In this document: piece by piece, positions 7,040-14,178 of the stretch
Layout: the number at the start of each line of letters is the position of its first letter
How positions within the stretch are numbered: the stretch's first letter is position 1
Source of the DNA: Thermoproteota archaeon
GTDB taxonomy: Archaea > Thermoproteota > Korarchaeia > Korarchaeales > Korarchaeaceae
Assembly: GCA_011042755.1 (NCBI GenBank)
Contig: DRBY01000128.1
Location: forward strand, 1 to 18,242
Length of the DNA: 18,242 nucleotides
Reading direction: 5' to 3'
The notes under the pieces: model-generated
Databases searched by the model: none
What the model saw: the letters and a program-made list of their open reading frames with translations, nothing else
Told to the model about the DNA's origin: nothing
Made by a program: the position numbers and the translations under genes

Positions 7040-9046
7040 ATGAGTAATCCAGCTGAAAGGAATGGACTTCTAATCGTGTTCCAACCTGAAGGACGAAGAG
7101 GCGTTTTTCCGAAGGGTATCACAATTCTCGCCGCAGCAAAAGACCTGGGCATTGATCTAGCCTCCATATGTGGTGGAATGGGGCTCTGTGGAAAGTGCAA
7201 AGTCGTGATCCGGAGTGGAGGAGAACTCTTGAATCCACTCACATCGAGCGAGATGAAGTGCTTAGAGCCTGGGGAAATCAAGGCCGGATTCAGGCTTGCC
7301 TGTCAGGCCAGGGGGGTCTCTGGGGGCAGGATCGTAGTAGAGGTTCCAGAGCAGAGCAGAAGCGGTAAGCAGAGGTTGCTAGTTGAGGGACGCCCAGTAG
7401 AGGTGGAACTTGAGCCAGCCGTGAGGGAACTCGTTATTGAGGTATCTAAACCGACCCTCGAGGACCCTCTGGCCGACTTTGAGCGCCTGCTCAAATCGAC
7501 AGGGCTTTCTGAACTCGATCAGGTAGATCTTCAGGTCCTCAGAGAGCTACCCGCCGCGCTTAGAGAGGGCGGATGGAGTGTAGCCGTGATAGTGCACACA
7601 AAGCGTGGCATACTGATGGTAAGACCAGCCCGGTCGAGCCGAGGGCTCTACGGCTTTGCCGTGGACATAGGCACCACGAAGCTCGCTGGCTACTTGATAG
7701 ACCTGAGAACGGGGAAGGTGCTCTCAGTAGCGTCGTCACCCAACCCTCAGATCCCCTACGGCGAAGATGTGATATCTAGGATCGCCTACGCCTCTAGGTC
7801 TGACGAGAATCTTGAGGAACTCCACAGGGTAATAGTGGAAGGAGTGAACAAGCTCATAGAGGATGCCTGCAGGTCCGCTGGAGTGGACGCTTCCGAGATA
7901 GTGGAGCTGGTGGCGGTCGGCAACACTCTGATGCACCACCTCTTCCTAGGACTGCCTCCAAAGTACCTCGCGGCCTCTCCGTACCCGCCCGTGGTCAGGA
8001 GAGCGCTAGACTTCCGAGCATCAGACTTGGGGGTTAGAATACTCCCATCAGGAAACGTGCACATGCTACCGAATGTGGCTGGCTTCGTCGGCGCCGACGC
8101 AGTTGCGGACGTCTTGGCGACTGGGATCCACAGGTCTAGAGAGCTCTGCTTCGTGATCGACGTGGGGACAAACACGGAGATCGTGGTGGGAAATATGAGT
8201 GGGATGTACTCCGCGTCCTGTGCCTCAGGCCCAGCCTTCGAAGGGGCCCACATCAAATTCGGGATGAGGGCCACGTCGGGCGCCATAGAGAGAGTTTGGA
8301 TAGATCCCTCAGACCTCAGCGTGCAGTACCAGGTCATTGACGACGTCAAGCCCAAGGGGATATGCGGCTCAGGAATAGTGGACGCCCTAGCGGAGATGCT
8401 CAACGCAGGCGTAGTAGATACTATGGGGAGGATCGTCACGAGAGAGAGTCAGAGGGTCAGAGAGGGTTCCGACGGACCCGAGTTCGTGATAGCATTCAAA
8501 GAAGAAACGGCGATAGGGAAGGATATCGTGATCACTCAGAGGGATGTAAGAGAGCTACAGAAAGCTAAGGCGGCAATGTACACGGGAGCATCGATCGTAA
8601 TGAAGGAGGCGGGCGTAGGTGTACGGCAGATAAAGAAGGTCTACATTGCCGGCGCCTTCGGGCTCTACATAGACCCGTCCAGCGCGAGGAGAATAGGGAT
8701 GATCCCGCCCTTCCCACTCCACATAATATCTCAAGTGGGAAATGCGGCCGGTACTGGGGCTAAGATCGCTCTCACGTCCCTTAGGAAGAGGCTTGAATGC
8801 GGAGAGATAGTGTCCAAGATGAGGTACATAGAGCTGGCAGCTCACCCAGACTTTCAGCAAGAATTTCTGGCAGCTATGTATCTCCCCCACCTTGAGCTAG
8901 ATCGATTTGGGGACATGGTAGAGAAGATGGATAATCTAACAGTCTCCAATAAGCATAAAGCTTTACTAGAGAGATTGATGAGAAGAGAAAATCGGAAACC
9001 AAAATGTGATGATCAGACTTGTGGGAGTCCGATTAAGAACGGGTAA
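7040..9046 (+). CDS. RACo-type ATP-dependent reductive activator of corrinoid proteins (2Fe-2S ferredoxin + ASKHA ATPase)
   Basis: A 668-residue protein. The N-terminal plant-type [2Fe-2S] domain has C44-x5-C50-x2-C53 and C88. After a linker, the ASKHA ATPase (DUF4445) follows: phosphate-1 loop FAVDIGTTK (207-215), the GNTLMHHLFLGLPP hallmark (294-307), phosphate-2 loop DVGTNTE (374-380), CASGPAFEGAHIKFG (394-408) and a late AGAFG adenosine motif. Such proteins use ATP to push electrons onto Co(II) corrinoid, restoring Co(I). Domain order matches bacterial RACo and related activators, not methanogen RamA, whose clusters are C-terminal. A short tail holds an extra C656-x4-C661 pair. I chose ATG 7040 over TTG 7019 because the promoter at 7008-7018 makes a leaderless start likely. 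It is divergent from the methyltransferase operon and converges with the MtbA-like gene 11 bases away. Confidence 0.92.
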   Translation: MSNPAERNGLLIVFQPEGRRGVFPKGITILAAAKDLGIDLASICGGMGLCGKCKVVIRSGGELLNPLTSSEMKCLEPGEIKAGFRLACQARGVSGGRIVVEVPEQSRSGKQRLLVEGRPVEVELEPAVRELVIEVSKPTLEDPLADFERLLKSTGLSELDQVDLQVLRELPAALREGGWSVAVIVHTKRGILMVRPARSSRGLYGFAVDIGTTKLAGYLIDLRTGKVLSVASSPNPQIPYGEDVISRIAYASRSDENLEELHRVIVEGVNKLIEDACRSAGVDASEIVELVAVGNTLMHHLFLGLPPKYLAASPYPPVVRRALDFRASDLGVRILPSGNVHMLPNVAGFVGADAVADVLATGIHRSRELCFVIDVGTNTEIVVGNMSGMYSASCASGPAFEGAHIKFGMRATSGAIERVWIDPSDLSVQYQVIDDVKPKGICGSGIVDALAEMLNAGVVDTMGRIVTRESQRVREGSDGPEFVIAFKEETAIGKDIVITQRDVRELQKAKAAMYTGASIVMKEAGVGVRQIKKVYIAGAFGLYIDPSSARRIGMIPPFPLHIISQVGNAAGTGAKIALTSLRKRLECGEIVSKMRYIELAAHPDFQQEFLAAMYLPHLELDRFGDMVEKMDNLTVSNKHKALLERLMRRENRKPKCDDQTCGSPIKNG

Positions 9047-9057
9047 TAGTAAACACC

Positions 9058-10047
9058 TCAGGCTGGCTGCGGAAAGCTCTTTCCGACCTCAACCAGCGCC
9101 CTTATGTTTTTAAGAGGAGCTCTGTAAGGTACATCGCAGCCCGTACACAACACAAAGTTCGGGACGTGCGACATCTTCTCCATTAGACGACGGACCTCTT
9201 CCCTCACTACGCTTACTGGTTCGAGCGCCACCTTGACGGGAGAGTAGTTGCCAAACAGCAGCACTTCGTCGGAGACGCGCTTAGATGCCTCGAGCAAGTC
9301 CACATTGTGATCGACGCTTATTCCGACCACGCCAGTCTCGGCCATGGCTTCTATCAGGTGACCAGACTGCCCGCATATGTGAAGCACCCACTCTGAAGGG
9401 GCCGCGTCTATCATCTGCGCAAGGAACTCCTGAGAGAACTTCGAGAAGTCCCTTGGAGAGATGAGACCAGCTGTGGGTTCTGCTATGACCAGAATGTCCA
9501 CCCCTCTATCTGCCAAGCTCCGGGCATACTTGGTTAGCAAGCGCGTCGATAGCTCAAGCAGGTCTGAGACCAGTTCTGGATTTTTCCTCACGGATTTCAG
9601 TAGACGCGCGACTCCCAACAGCTGGCCAGCGAGTGTGAAAGGCCCTAGCAGGTAGAAACCCACGGGAGCGTTCTGAACCTTCGCCTTCATGAGTTCTGCC
9701 GTCTTCAAGAATAGCGGGAACCTGCCCGCGACCTCTGGATCAGGTACCTCTGGCATCTGCCAGCCTTCGCTCTCTGACACCGCTAGGTGCTCAACGATTG
9801 TTGGGGCCTCAGTGGGAGTCATCTTCACGCGAGCCCCAAGAGATTCGGCCTCGACCGTGAGGTCCATCAGTGGCAGGGCGATATCTGAGCCCAGCTCGTC
9901 GACTGACAGCCGAGCGGCTTCTGAATGAAGTTCTGGGTCAGAGAGCGCCTGGGGAACCGTGACGTTCAGGAGCTTAAGTGCCGGATAAGTTATCAGAGGT
10001 ACTACGGTTCTCCTCTCCTTCGACAGAACCCAATCCAGCAGCCTCAA
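9058..10047 (-). CDS. Methylcorrinoid methyltransferase of the MtaA/MtbA (uroporphyrinogen decarboxylase-like) family
   Basis: A 329-residue TIM-barrel protein of the URO-D superfamily. The zinc site of MtaA/MtbA is recognisable: H223-x-C225 (VLHICGQSGH) and a distal Cys in CTGCDVPYRAPLKNI, most likely C304. LLGPFTLAG (133-141) and VIAEPTAG (187-194) are also typical. In methanogens these enzymes methylate the zinc-bound thiolate of coenzyme M from the methylated corrinoid protein. Here the acceptor could be CoM or another thiol or pterin, because no mcr genes are in view. The start is a TTG at 10047 with GGGA upstream and a TATA-like box at 10081-10089. It ends 11 bases from the activator gene end, completing a four-component set with the genes at 4940-9046. 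Plain URO-D is unlikely because of the H-x-C/C zinc motif. Confidence 0.82.
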   Translation of the reverse strand: MRLLDWVLSKERRTVVPLITYPALKLLNVTVPQALSDPELHSEAARLSVDELGSDIALPLMDLTVEAESLGARVKMTPTEAPTIVEHLAVSESEGWQMPEVPDPEVAGRFPLFLKTAELMKAKVQNAPVGFYLLGPFTLAGQLLGVARLLKSVRKNPELVSDLLELSTRLLTKYARSLADRGVDILVIAEPTAGLISPRDFSKFSQEFLAQMIDAAPSEWVLHICGQSGHLIEAMAETGVVGISVDHNVDLLEASKRVSDEVLLFGNYSPVKVALEPVSVVREEVRRLMEKMSHVPNFVLCTGCDVPYRAPLKNIRALVEVGKSFPQPA

Positions 10048-10080
10048 TGAGAATCCCAGCAGAAATCAGAAATTAAGAAG

Positions 10081-10119
10081 CTAAAAAGTTCCTCACGGGC
10101 TTAGATTGGCCTAAAAAGT
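10081..10119 (-). promoter_or_regulatory. Duplicated TATA-like element ahead of the MtbA-like gene
   Basis: ACTTTTTAG (minus strand) occurs at 10081-10089 and again at 10111-10119, exactly 30 bp apart. The copy nearer the gene is 34-42 bases from the TTG start, right for a promoter with a short leader. The other could be an alternative promoter or a remnant. Confidence 0.45.
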
Positions 10120-10160
10120 CTGGATCTGGCGAGATCATAGGGAGGCCGCGGCTATCCCTA

Positions 10161-10206
10161 GAAGTTGCTCCTACTACCGAGCAACTTCCCACATTGCTCG
10201 GTAGTA
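10161..10206. repeat. Three-arm inverted repeat cluster at the truncated end of the EamA gene
   Basis: The arms TACTACCGAGCAA (10172-10184) and TTGCTCGGTAGTA (10194-10206) are perfect 13-bp inverted repeats around a 9-bp spacer. A second perfect pair overlaps: GAAGTTGCTC (10161-10170) and GAGCAACTTC (10179-10188), spacer 8 bp. The central arm can pair with either neighbour, so the two hairpins exclude each other. The stop codon (TAG TAG) of the transporter lies inside. Confidence 0.85.
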
Positions 10207-10872
10207 CAGGAAGAGCGCAACGCCCAGGCCTATGAATCCGCTGAATCCGGCCAGTGCTGTGGATTTACGGCTAACATGAATGCGATGTCTGGAGGATGAG
10301 GATAACGCTGTGAAGGAGAGGAACATCATCAGAGACCTCCAGGCATTAGCAGATATCGGACTAATGTTGAACAGGGCTGCTCTGGCAAGAGCGTCGCCGC
10401 TCGCCCAGAGTATGGACGTCAGGAATGCGGCGGCCAAGCCCGTGGGATCTGCCCTTCCTCCACCGCCTGCCACGAGCCAGACGCCGGCCATAGCCAGTAG
10501 AACCCCGAGCAGAGTCACCTTAGTGATTTCTTCCCCAAAGAGCGTGAATCCCAAGAGTTGAGCCCAGAACACGAACGTTTGAACTATGGGGACGGCCTTA
10601 CCCGGTCCAGAACGATGTATAGCTTCAGAGTAAGTAACCATTCCTATGCCTTGGCTAATTGCTCCCGAGGCCGCTATGAGGGCTAAGGATCTCCTATCAG
10701 GTAAGACGCGGCTACTGATCAAAGCTATTGGCAGCGAGAACAAAACTGCCCCCAGGTTCCTCCAGGCATTCAAGGGTATGGAAGGAAGTTCGTCCATAGC
10801 CTCGTCCACCAGTACGGGCTCTACGCCCCAAAGAATCGCTGCTCCCACTGCCCACAACAGCCCAGGCTGCAC
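10174..10872 (-). CDS. EamA/DMT-family transporter, C-terminally truncated
   Basis: A 232-residue integral membrane protein with the EamA double repeat. The first repeat has five helices (LLWAVGAAILWGVEPVLV through VLLAMAGVWLVA, about 5-125). The second begins GLAAAFLTSILWASGDALA and stops after its third helix, ending in LYYRAM. Family members usually have ten helices and about 280-300 residues; the last two are missing. In the same frame after the double TAG the bases encode EQLLGIAAASL and a stop, which looks like the start of the final EamA helix. This suggests loss of about 40 codons at the inverted repeats. The gene is therefore a decaying or shortened exporter; substrate unknown. The start GTG at 10872 is 26 bases from a CTTTATTTT box (10893-10903), so probably leaderless. 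It follows adenine deaminase on the same strand. Confidence 0.75.
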   Translation of the reverse strand: MQPGLLWAVGAAILWGVEPVLVDEAMDELPSIPLNAWRNLGAVLFSLPIALISSRVLPDRRSLALIAASGAISQGIGMVTYSEAIHRSGPGKAVPIVQTFVFWAQLLGFTLFGEEITKVTLLGVLLAMAGVWLVAGGGGRADPTGLAAAFLTSILWASGDALARAALFNISPISANAWRSLMMFLSFTALSSSSRHRIHVSRKSTALAGFSGFIGLGVALFLYYRAMWEVAR

Positions 10873-10892
10873 AGGAGCCGTGCACTAAGCGC

Positions 10893-10903
10893 CAAAATAA
10901 AGC
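10893..10903 (-). promoter_or_regulatory. TATA-like box of the EamA gene
   Basis: CTTTATTTTGG on the minus strand, centred 26 bases before the GTG start, consistent with leaderless transcription from its own promoter rather than read-through from adenine deaminase. Confidence 0.45.
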
Positions 10904-10990
10904 TAGGTCGATGTACACGAGCGAGCGTGTAGTCAGTACCTCCCACACTCTAGAATCTCGCGGTAAGGCGCGGAGTTCTTCGCGTCACTT

Positions 10991-11018
10991 CACTGAGATC
11001 ACCGCACTGAGATCACCG
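10991..11018. repeat. 14-bp perfect tandem duplication across the adenine deaminase stop codon
   Basis: CACTGAGATCACCG occurs twice head to tail (10991-11004, 11005-11018). On the coding strand the second unit supplies the last codons PVISVR and the TGA now used. Removing one unit would give PVISVK followed by TGA, so the duplication changed one residue and left the length the same. Confidence 0.9.
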
Positions 11019-12792
11019 GCTCGACTGGCTCGAATTTAGTAGCGTTCACAAGGCCCCTATTGGTCAACCCCAGCTCGGGAACCGTTGGGAGGGTCACGAA
11101 CTCGAGCTGCATGAAGGGAGATTCGAGCGAGCACCCTAGCTCCCGCATCACAGTCTCGTTGAGTTTGTCTAACGAATCGACGACATCGTCCGCCGATTGG
11201 AGGGATATTAGCCCTCCGAGTGGGAGCACCAGCTCGGCGAGCACTTTACCTGATCTGACGGCCACGAATCCCCCTCCGGTCTCGGCGAGGTGCTTGACCG
11301 CGCAGAGCATGTCCGCTGGGCTCACGCCAACCACGACTATGTTGTGGTGGTCGTGAGCCACGGAAGACGCGATTGCTCCCTCAGTTAGGCCGAATCCCCT
11401 GACGAAGGCTTTGCCGACCTGTCTCGTGGCCCTGTGCCTGTCCACGACGGCTATGTGCAGCAGGTCTCTGCTGGGATCAGACGCCAAGAATCCATCAGTA
11501 GCCTTGACCCACTCTCTGGTCTCCCTGTTGATTATCTGGCCTGGAATCAAGTTGATGACCCTGACGAGAGCTTCAGAGGTTCCGTCTGGCACCTTAATCA
11601 CGAGGTCCTCCTCGGAGAGGTCTGGCGACACCCTGACGGTCTTCAGGGCCCACTCCGGAACCTCTGGCGTCTTGGCAGAGTAGAGCATCCTCCCCTCCCT
11701 GTAGACGAGTTGCCCGTCGAAGACCACTGCGGAGACCTGAAGCGTCCTGACGTCCTCTACAACGACTACGTCGGCCTTCCTGCCTGGCGCCAGCACTCCA
11801 ATCTCGTGATCTAGCCTGAAGTGGGTTGCCGTGTTTATCGTAGCCATCTGGATGGCTTTTATCGGGTCGATCCCGATCTCTATGGCCTTCCTAACGTTGA
11901 AGTCAATGTGTCCCTCTCTGAGGATGTCGCTCGGGTGCTTGTCGTCTGTGCAGAACAGAAGCCCTCTGGTGTCTGCGAGCTTGCATTCTATGCCAGCTAG
12001 TATATCCTCTAGGTTCCTCTCCGAGGTTCCCTCCCTCACCATTACGGCGCAGCCTCTCCTGAGCTTCTCTAGCGCCTCTCCTTGCGTGACGCACTCGTGG
12101 TCGTCCCTCAGCCCGGCAGCTAGGCAGGCGTTGAGCTCTCGTCCCGAGAGCCCGGGCATGTGTCCGTTGACGAGCTTGCTGGCGGACTCAGCCAGAGAGA
12201 TCTTCTCTAAGTACTCCCGCCCGAGCGATAGAACGTGTTGGAAGTTCAGCTCCCCGAGTGAGACGGCCCCCTCCAGGTTGAGGAGCTTCTGAGTCTCAGC
12301 TATCCCCAGCGACGCTCCAGTGTCCTCCAGACCTGGGGCCGTCGGAACCCTAGAGGGAACCTGGACGAAAACCCTCAGAGGGGCCTCTTCGGCTATCAAC
12401 AGGAGCAGCTGAATCCCCTTGACCCCCATGACGTTAGCGATCTCGTGAGGATCGGCGAGTATAGTCGTCACTCCGCGAGGGATCAGTATCTCGGCCAGCG
12501 CCCGAGGAGTGAGCATAGTGCTCTCTATGTGCATGTGAGCGTCGATCAGGCCAGGTATCAGATACCGGCTGCTAACGTCCAGCCTTCTTTTGCAATCCAC
12601 TCCATCGTAGCGGCCGATGCCGACTATCCTGTCGCGATAAATCGCTACATCGGCCTCAAACGTGGTTCCAGAGTAAACATCCACGACAGTCCCGCCAGAG
12701 AGTACCAAGTCCAGTGGGATTTCTCCTAGGGCCGCCTGAATGAGGCTAGACTTTACATCGGTAGGATGCAATAGGGAATCCGTTGAGACCAC
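10999..12792 (-). CDS. ade: Adenine deaminase
   Basis: A 597-residue amidohydrolase of the Ade family, converting adenine to hypoxanthine and ammonia for purine salvage. It has the metal motif DAHMHIES (H86, H88), ADPHE (H116, E117), the E181 bridging position in GELN, NGH (H211), DDHE (H232) and TDD (D283, D284). It also has the C-terminal SVAHDHHN segment (H480, H482, H483) and the GGG/PLGG loops that set Ade apart from dihydroorotase-like relatives. The length agrees with bacterial and archaeal Ade. The start is a GTG at 12792 without a ribosome site but 30 bases from a CAATATTTTC box, so probably leaderless. A paralogous function on another aminopurine cannot be excluded. The last codons carry a 14-bp tandem duplication. 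Confidence 0.93.
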   Translation of the reverse strand: MVSTDSLLHPTDVKSSLIQAALGEIPLDLVLSGGTVVDVYSGTTFEADVAIYRDRIVGIGRYDGVDCKRRLDVSSRYLIPGLIDAHMHIESTMLTPRALAEILIPRGVTTILADPHEIANVMGVKGIQLLLLIAEEAPLRVFVQVPSRVPTAPGLEDTGASLGIAETQKLLNLEGAVSLGELNFQHVLSLGREYLEKISLAESASKLVNGHMPGLSGRELNACLAAGLRDDHECVTQGEALEKLRRGCAVMVREGTSERNLEDILAGIECKLADTRGLLFCTDDKHPSDILREGHIDFNVRKAIEIGIDPIKAIQMATINTATHFRLDHEIGVLAPGRKADVVVVEDVRTLQVSAVVFDGQLVYREGRMLYSAKTPEVPEWALKTVRVSPDLSEEDLVIKVPDGTSEALVRVINLIPGQIINRETREWVKATDGFLASDPSRDLLHIAVVDRHRATRQVGKAFVRGFGLTEGAIASSVAHDHHNIVVVGVSPADMLCAVKHLAETGGGFVAVRSGKVLAELVLPLGGLISLQSADDVVDSLDKLNETVMRELGCSLESPFMQLEFVTLPTVPELGLTNRGLVNATKFEPVEPVISVR

Positions 12793-12817
12793 AGGTCAAT
12801 ATGCCCTCTAGTCGACT

Positions 12818-12879
12818 GAAAATATTGTGTCTGTCCAAGGTTTGTTCTGTCTCGGAGACAAGCTACGGCAGCAACCTTG
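12818..12879 (-). promoter_or_regulatory. Adenine deaminase promoter with upstream dyads
   Basis: CAATATTTTC (12818-12827) is the likely TATA box. Upstream is a perfect dyad TGTCTC-G-GAGACA (12848-12860), itself flanked by the inverted pair CAAGGTT (12836-12842) and AACCTTG (12873-12879). This looks like a regulator site or a nested hairpin; the binding factor is unknown. Confidence 0.4.
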
Positions 12880-13318
12880 AGTGACTACTGGTCCAATGTT
12901 TTTGGCTCTCTGAGCGACTCCTTTTAACATGATCTTATCTCGCTGACCATCAACTTCCTCACCAGATCCTCCATCTGGCGGACCGAGAGTCGTCGAGAGC
13001 CTCTCGAGGAGCGAAGCTGATCCTCTCCGTATTCATCGGCCTTGGATTCGTGAACTAGCAATGGGCCCCATTTTCTGACCATACCGAGCCGACTTTAGCG
13101 GGGACATTTAGGTGGGGTCAAGGTGATCTTGAGTGGAGCCATTGCGTCGAACCCACTTACGTAGTTAGGAAACCCCCTCCTTCTGCAAACCTTGGCACAA
13201 TAGCGGATCATATACTCGCCGATTCTCAGGGAGAAAAATTATCCGCCTACTTATTGCTCTAGGTCATACTATCCAAATCCCCCTTAGGAAAGAAAGAAAC
13301 ACAGTGGGGAGAGCGGCT
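12880..13318. other. Rest of the long gap between adenine deaminase and the membrane protein gene
   Basis: With the ade promoter region this makes a 526-bp gap with no well-supported gene. It contains one possible 52-codon frame (listed separately), the dyads CCAGAT-n5-ATCTGG (12962-12978) and TCGAGAG-C-CTCTCGA (12993-13007), and an A/T-rich box GAAAAATTAT near 13232 that could serve the plus-strand gene. I see no RNA gene or mobile element. Confidence 0.5.
12924..13082 (-). CDS. Possible small protein of 52 residues, unrecognised
   Basis: An ATG frame beginning MVRKWGPLLV and ending in a charged, helix-like RLSVRQMEDLVRKLMVSEIR segment, stop TAA. It has no clear ribosome site (CGGCTCGG precedes the ATG), though a CACCTAAATG stretch about 30 bases upstream could be a weak TATA box. 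Arginines are mostly CGN here, whereas neighbouring genes prefer AGG/AGA, which argues against it. Two palindromes lie inside. It may be a chance frame; I list it because the gap is otherwise empty and the C-terminal half looks protein-like. Confidence 0.22.
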   Translation of the reverse strand: MVRKWGPLLVHESKADEYGEDQLRSSRGSRRLSVRQMEDLVRKLMVSEIRSC

Positions 13319-14155
13319 ATGGCAAACCCCCCGCCTGCTTATGGTGTTCTCCTGCTGCTCTTTTGGGTTCTCACTCTGAGCGGTTCTCTAATGGCTGTGA
13401 TGACGGGCGCGCTAGCCGTCGTGACACTACTGGCGCTCACCTCCGCAACCCTGATTGCACCGGGTTTACTCCTCAAGAGGCGAGAAATACTCTTCTGGAG
13501 ACCTGTGTGGGGGAGCCTAGCATACTTGTCAACCGTGGATCTCCCAATAAGGACCTTTGTCCTGATTGACCTGACGACTGGTTCGGCTTCTAAGCTCTTG
13601 TCTACGCGGCTGGGAGGCCTTGTCGGAGCGAACACTTACTTCCTAGCCTTGGGGGCGCTCTGGATCATCGGTCTCGTTTTGGGGGAGCTGATGATGTCTC
13701 GGAAAGGTGTGGAGTCGAAGAAGAACCTTCTTCTCACGATTGCAGGGTTGGACGTCACCTTAATCTTCGTGAGCTTGCCTTACGTGTGTAGGGGAGACCT
13801 CCTCGATGGCCTGCTCAGCCTGATCTGCACCTCGGTCGTACTAGGTTCGGCGATCTTCGTAGGAGCGTTGGGGAGCGCAGGGGCTCTAGAGAATAGGGGT
13901 AGGAGCGCAATGTCGCTCCGCGATCTGACTTTCTATGCTCTACCATCTATAGCAGCCTCTTTGGCCTTTAGAGTTGAATATGGCGGCTCTCTTTTGGTGG
14001 CCCTCTCGCTATACTACCTCGTGGTACTAGTGGGCTCAGCCTACCTGAGCAGGAGGATCAGTCCGCTAATCGCCTGGCTGTACGTCTCTCTGCTCGCTCT
14101 AAACCCGCTGTTGATTGAGAGACTGGCTCTCAACGTGTTCTTAACCTCGCCATGA
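13319..14155 (+). CDS. Polytopic membrane protein of unknown function
   Basis: A 278-residue very hydrophobic protein with about eight predicted helices by eye: near 9-30, 29-51, 105-123, 140-152, 160-190, 210-222, 228-245 and 252-270. They are separated by short basic loops (KRRE near 53, SRKGVESKK near 126, SRRISP near 249). I recognise no transport, polymerase or enzyme motif and cannot name a family. The ATG at 13319 is preferred to the GTG at 13304 because the bases GGGGAG between them form a ribosome site seven to eight bases before the ATG. It stands alone on the plus strand between divergent adenine deaminase and convergent peptidase genes; the gene ends 23 bases before the end of the peptidase gene. 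Codon use resembles its neighbours. Confidence 0.7.
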   Translation: MANPPPAYGVLLLLFWVLTLSGSLMAVMTGALAVVTLLALTSATLIAPGLLLKRREILFWRPVWGSLAYLSTVDLPIRTFVLIDLTTGSASKLLSTRLGGLVGANTYFLALGALWIIGLVLGELMMSRKGVESKKNLLLTIAGLDVTLIFVSLPYVCRGDLLDGLLSLICTSVVLGSAIFVGALGSAGALENRGRSAMSLRDLTFYALPSIAASLAFRVEYGGSLLVALSLYYLVVLVGSAYLSRRISPLIAWLYVSLLALNPLLIERLALNVFLTSP

Positions 14156-14178
14156 GCGCGGACGCTGCTCGTAGAGGC

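Noticed and set aside
10170..10176. Recoding of the double TAG at the end of the EamA gene as pyrrolysine
   Set aside because: Two adjacent TAGs inside a strong hairpin, only eleven further codons, and no pyrrolysine genes here. A deletion is the simpler reading.
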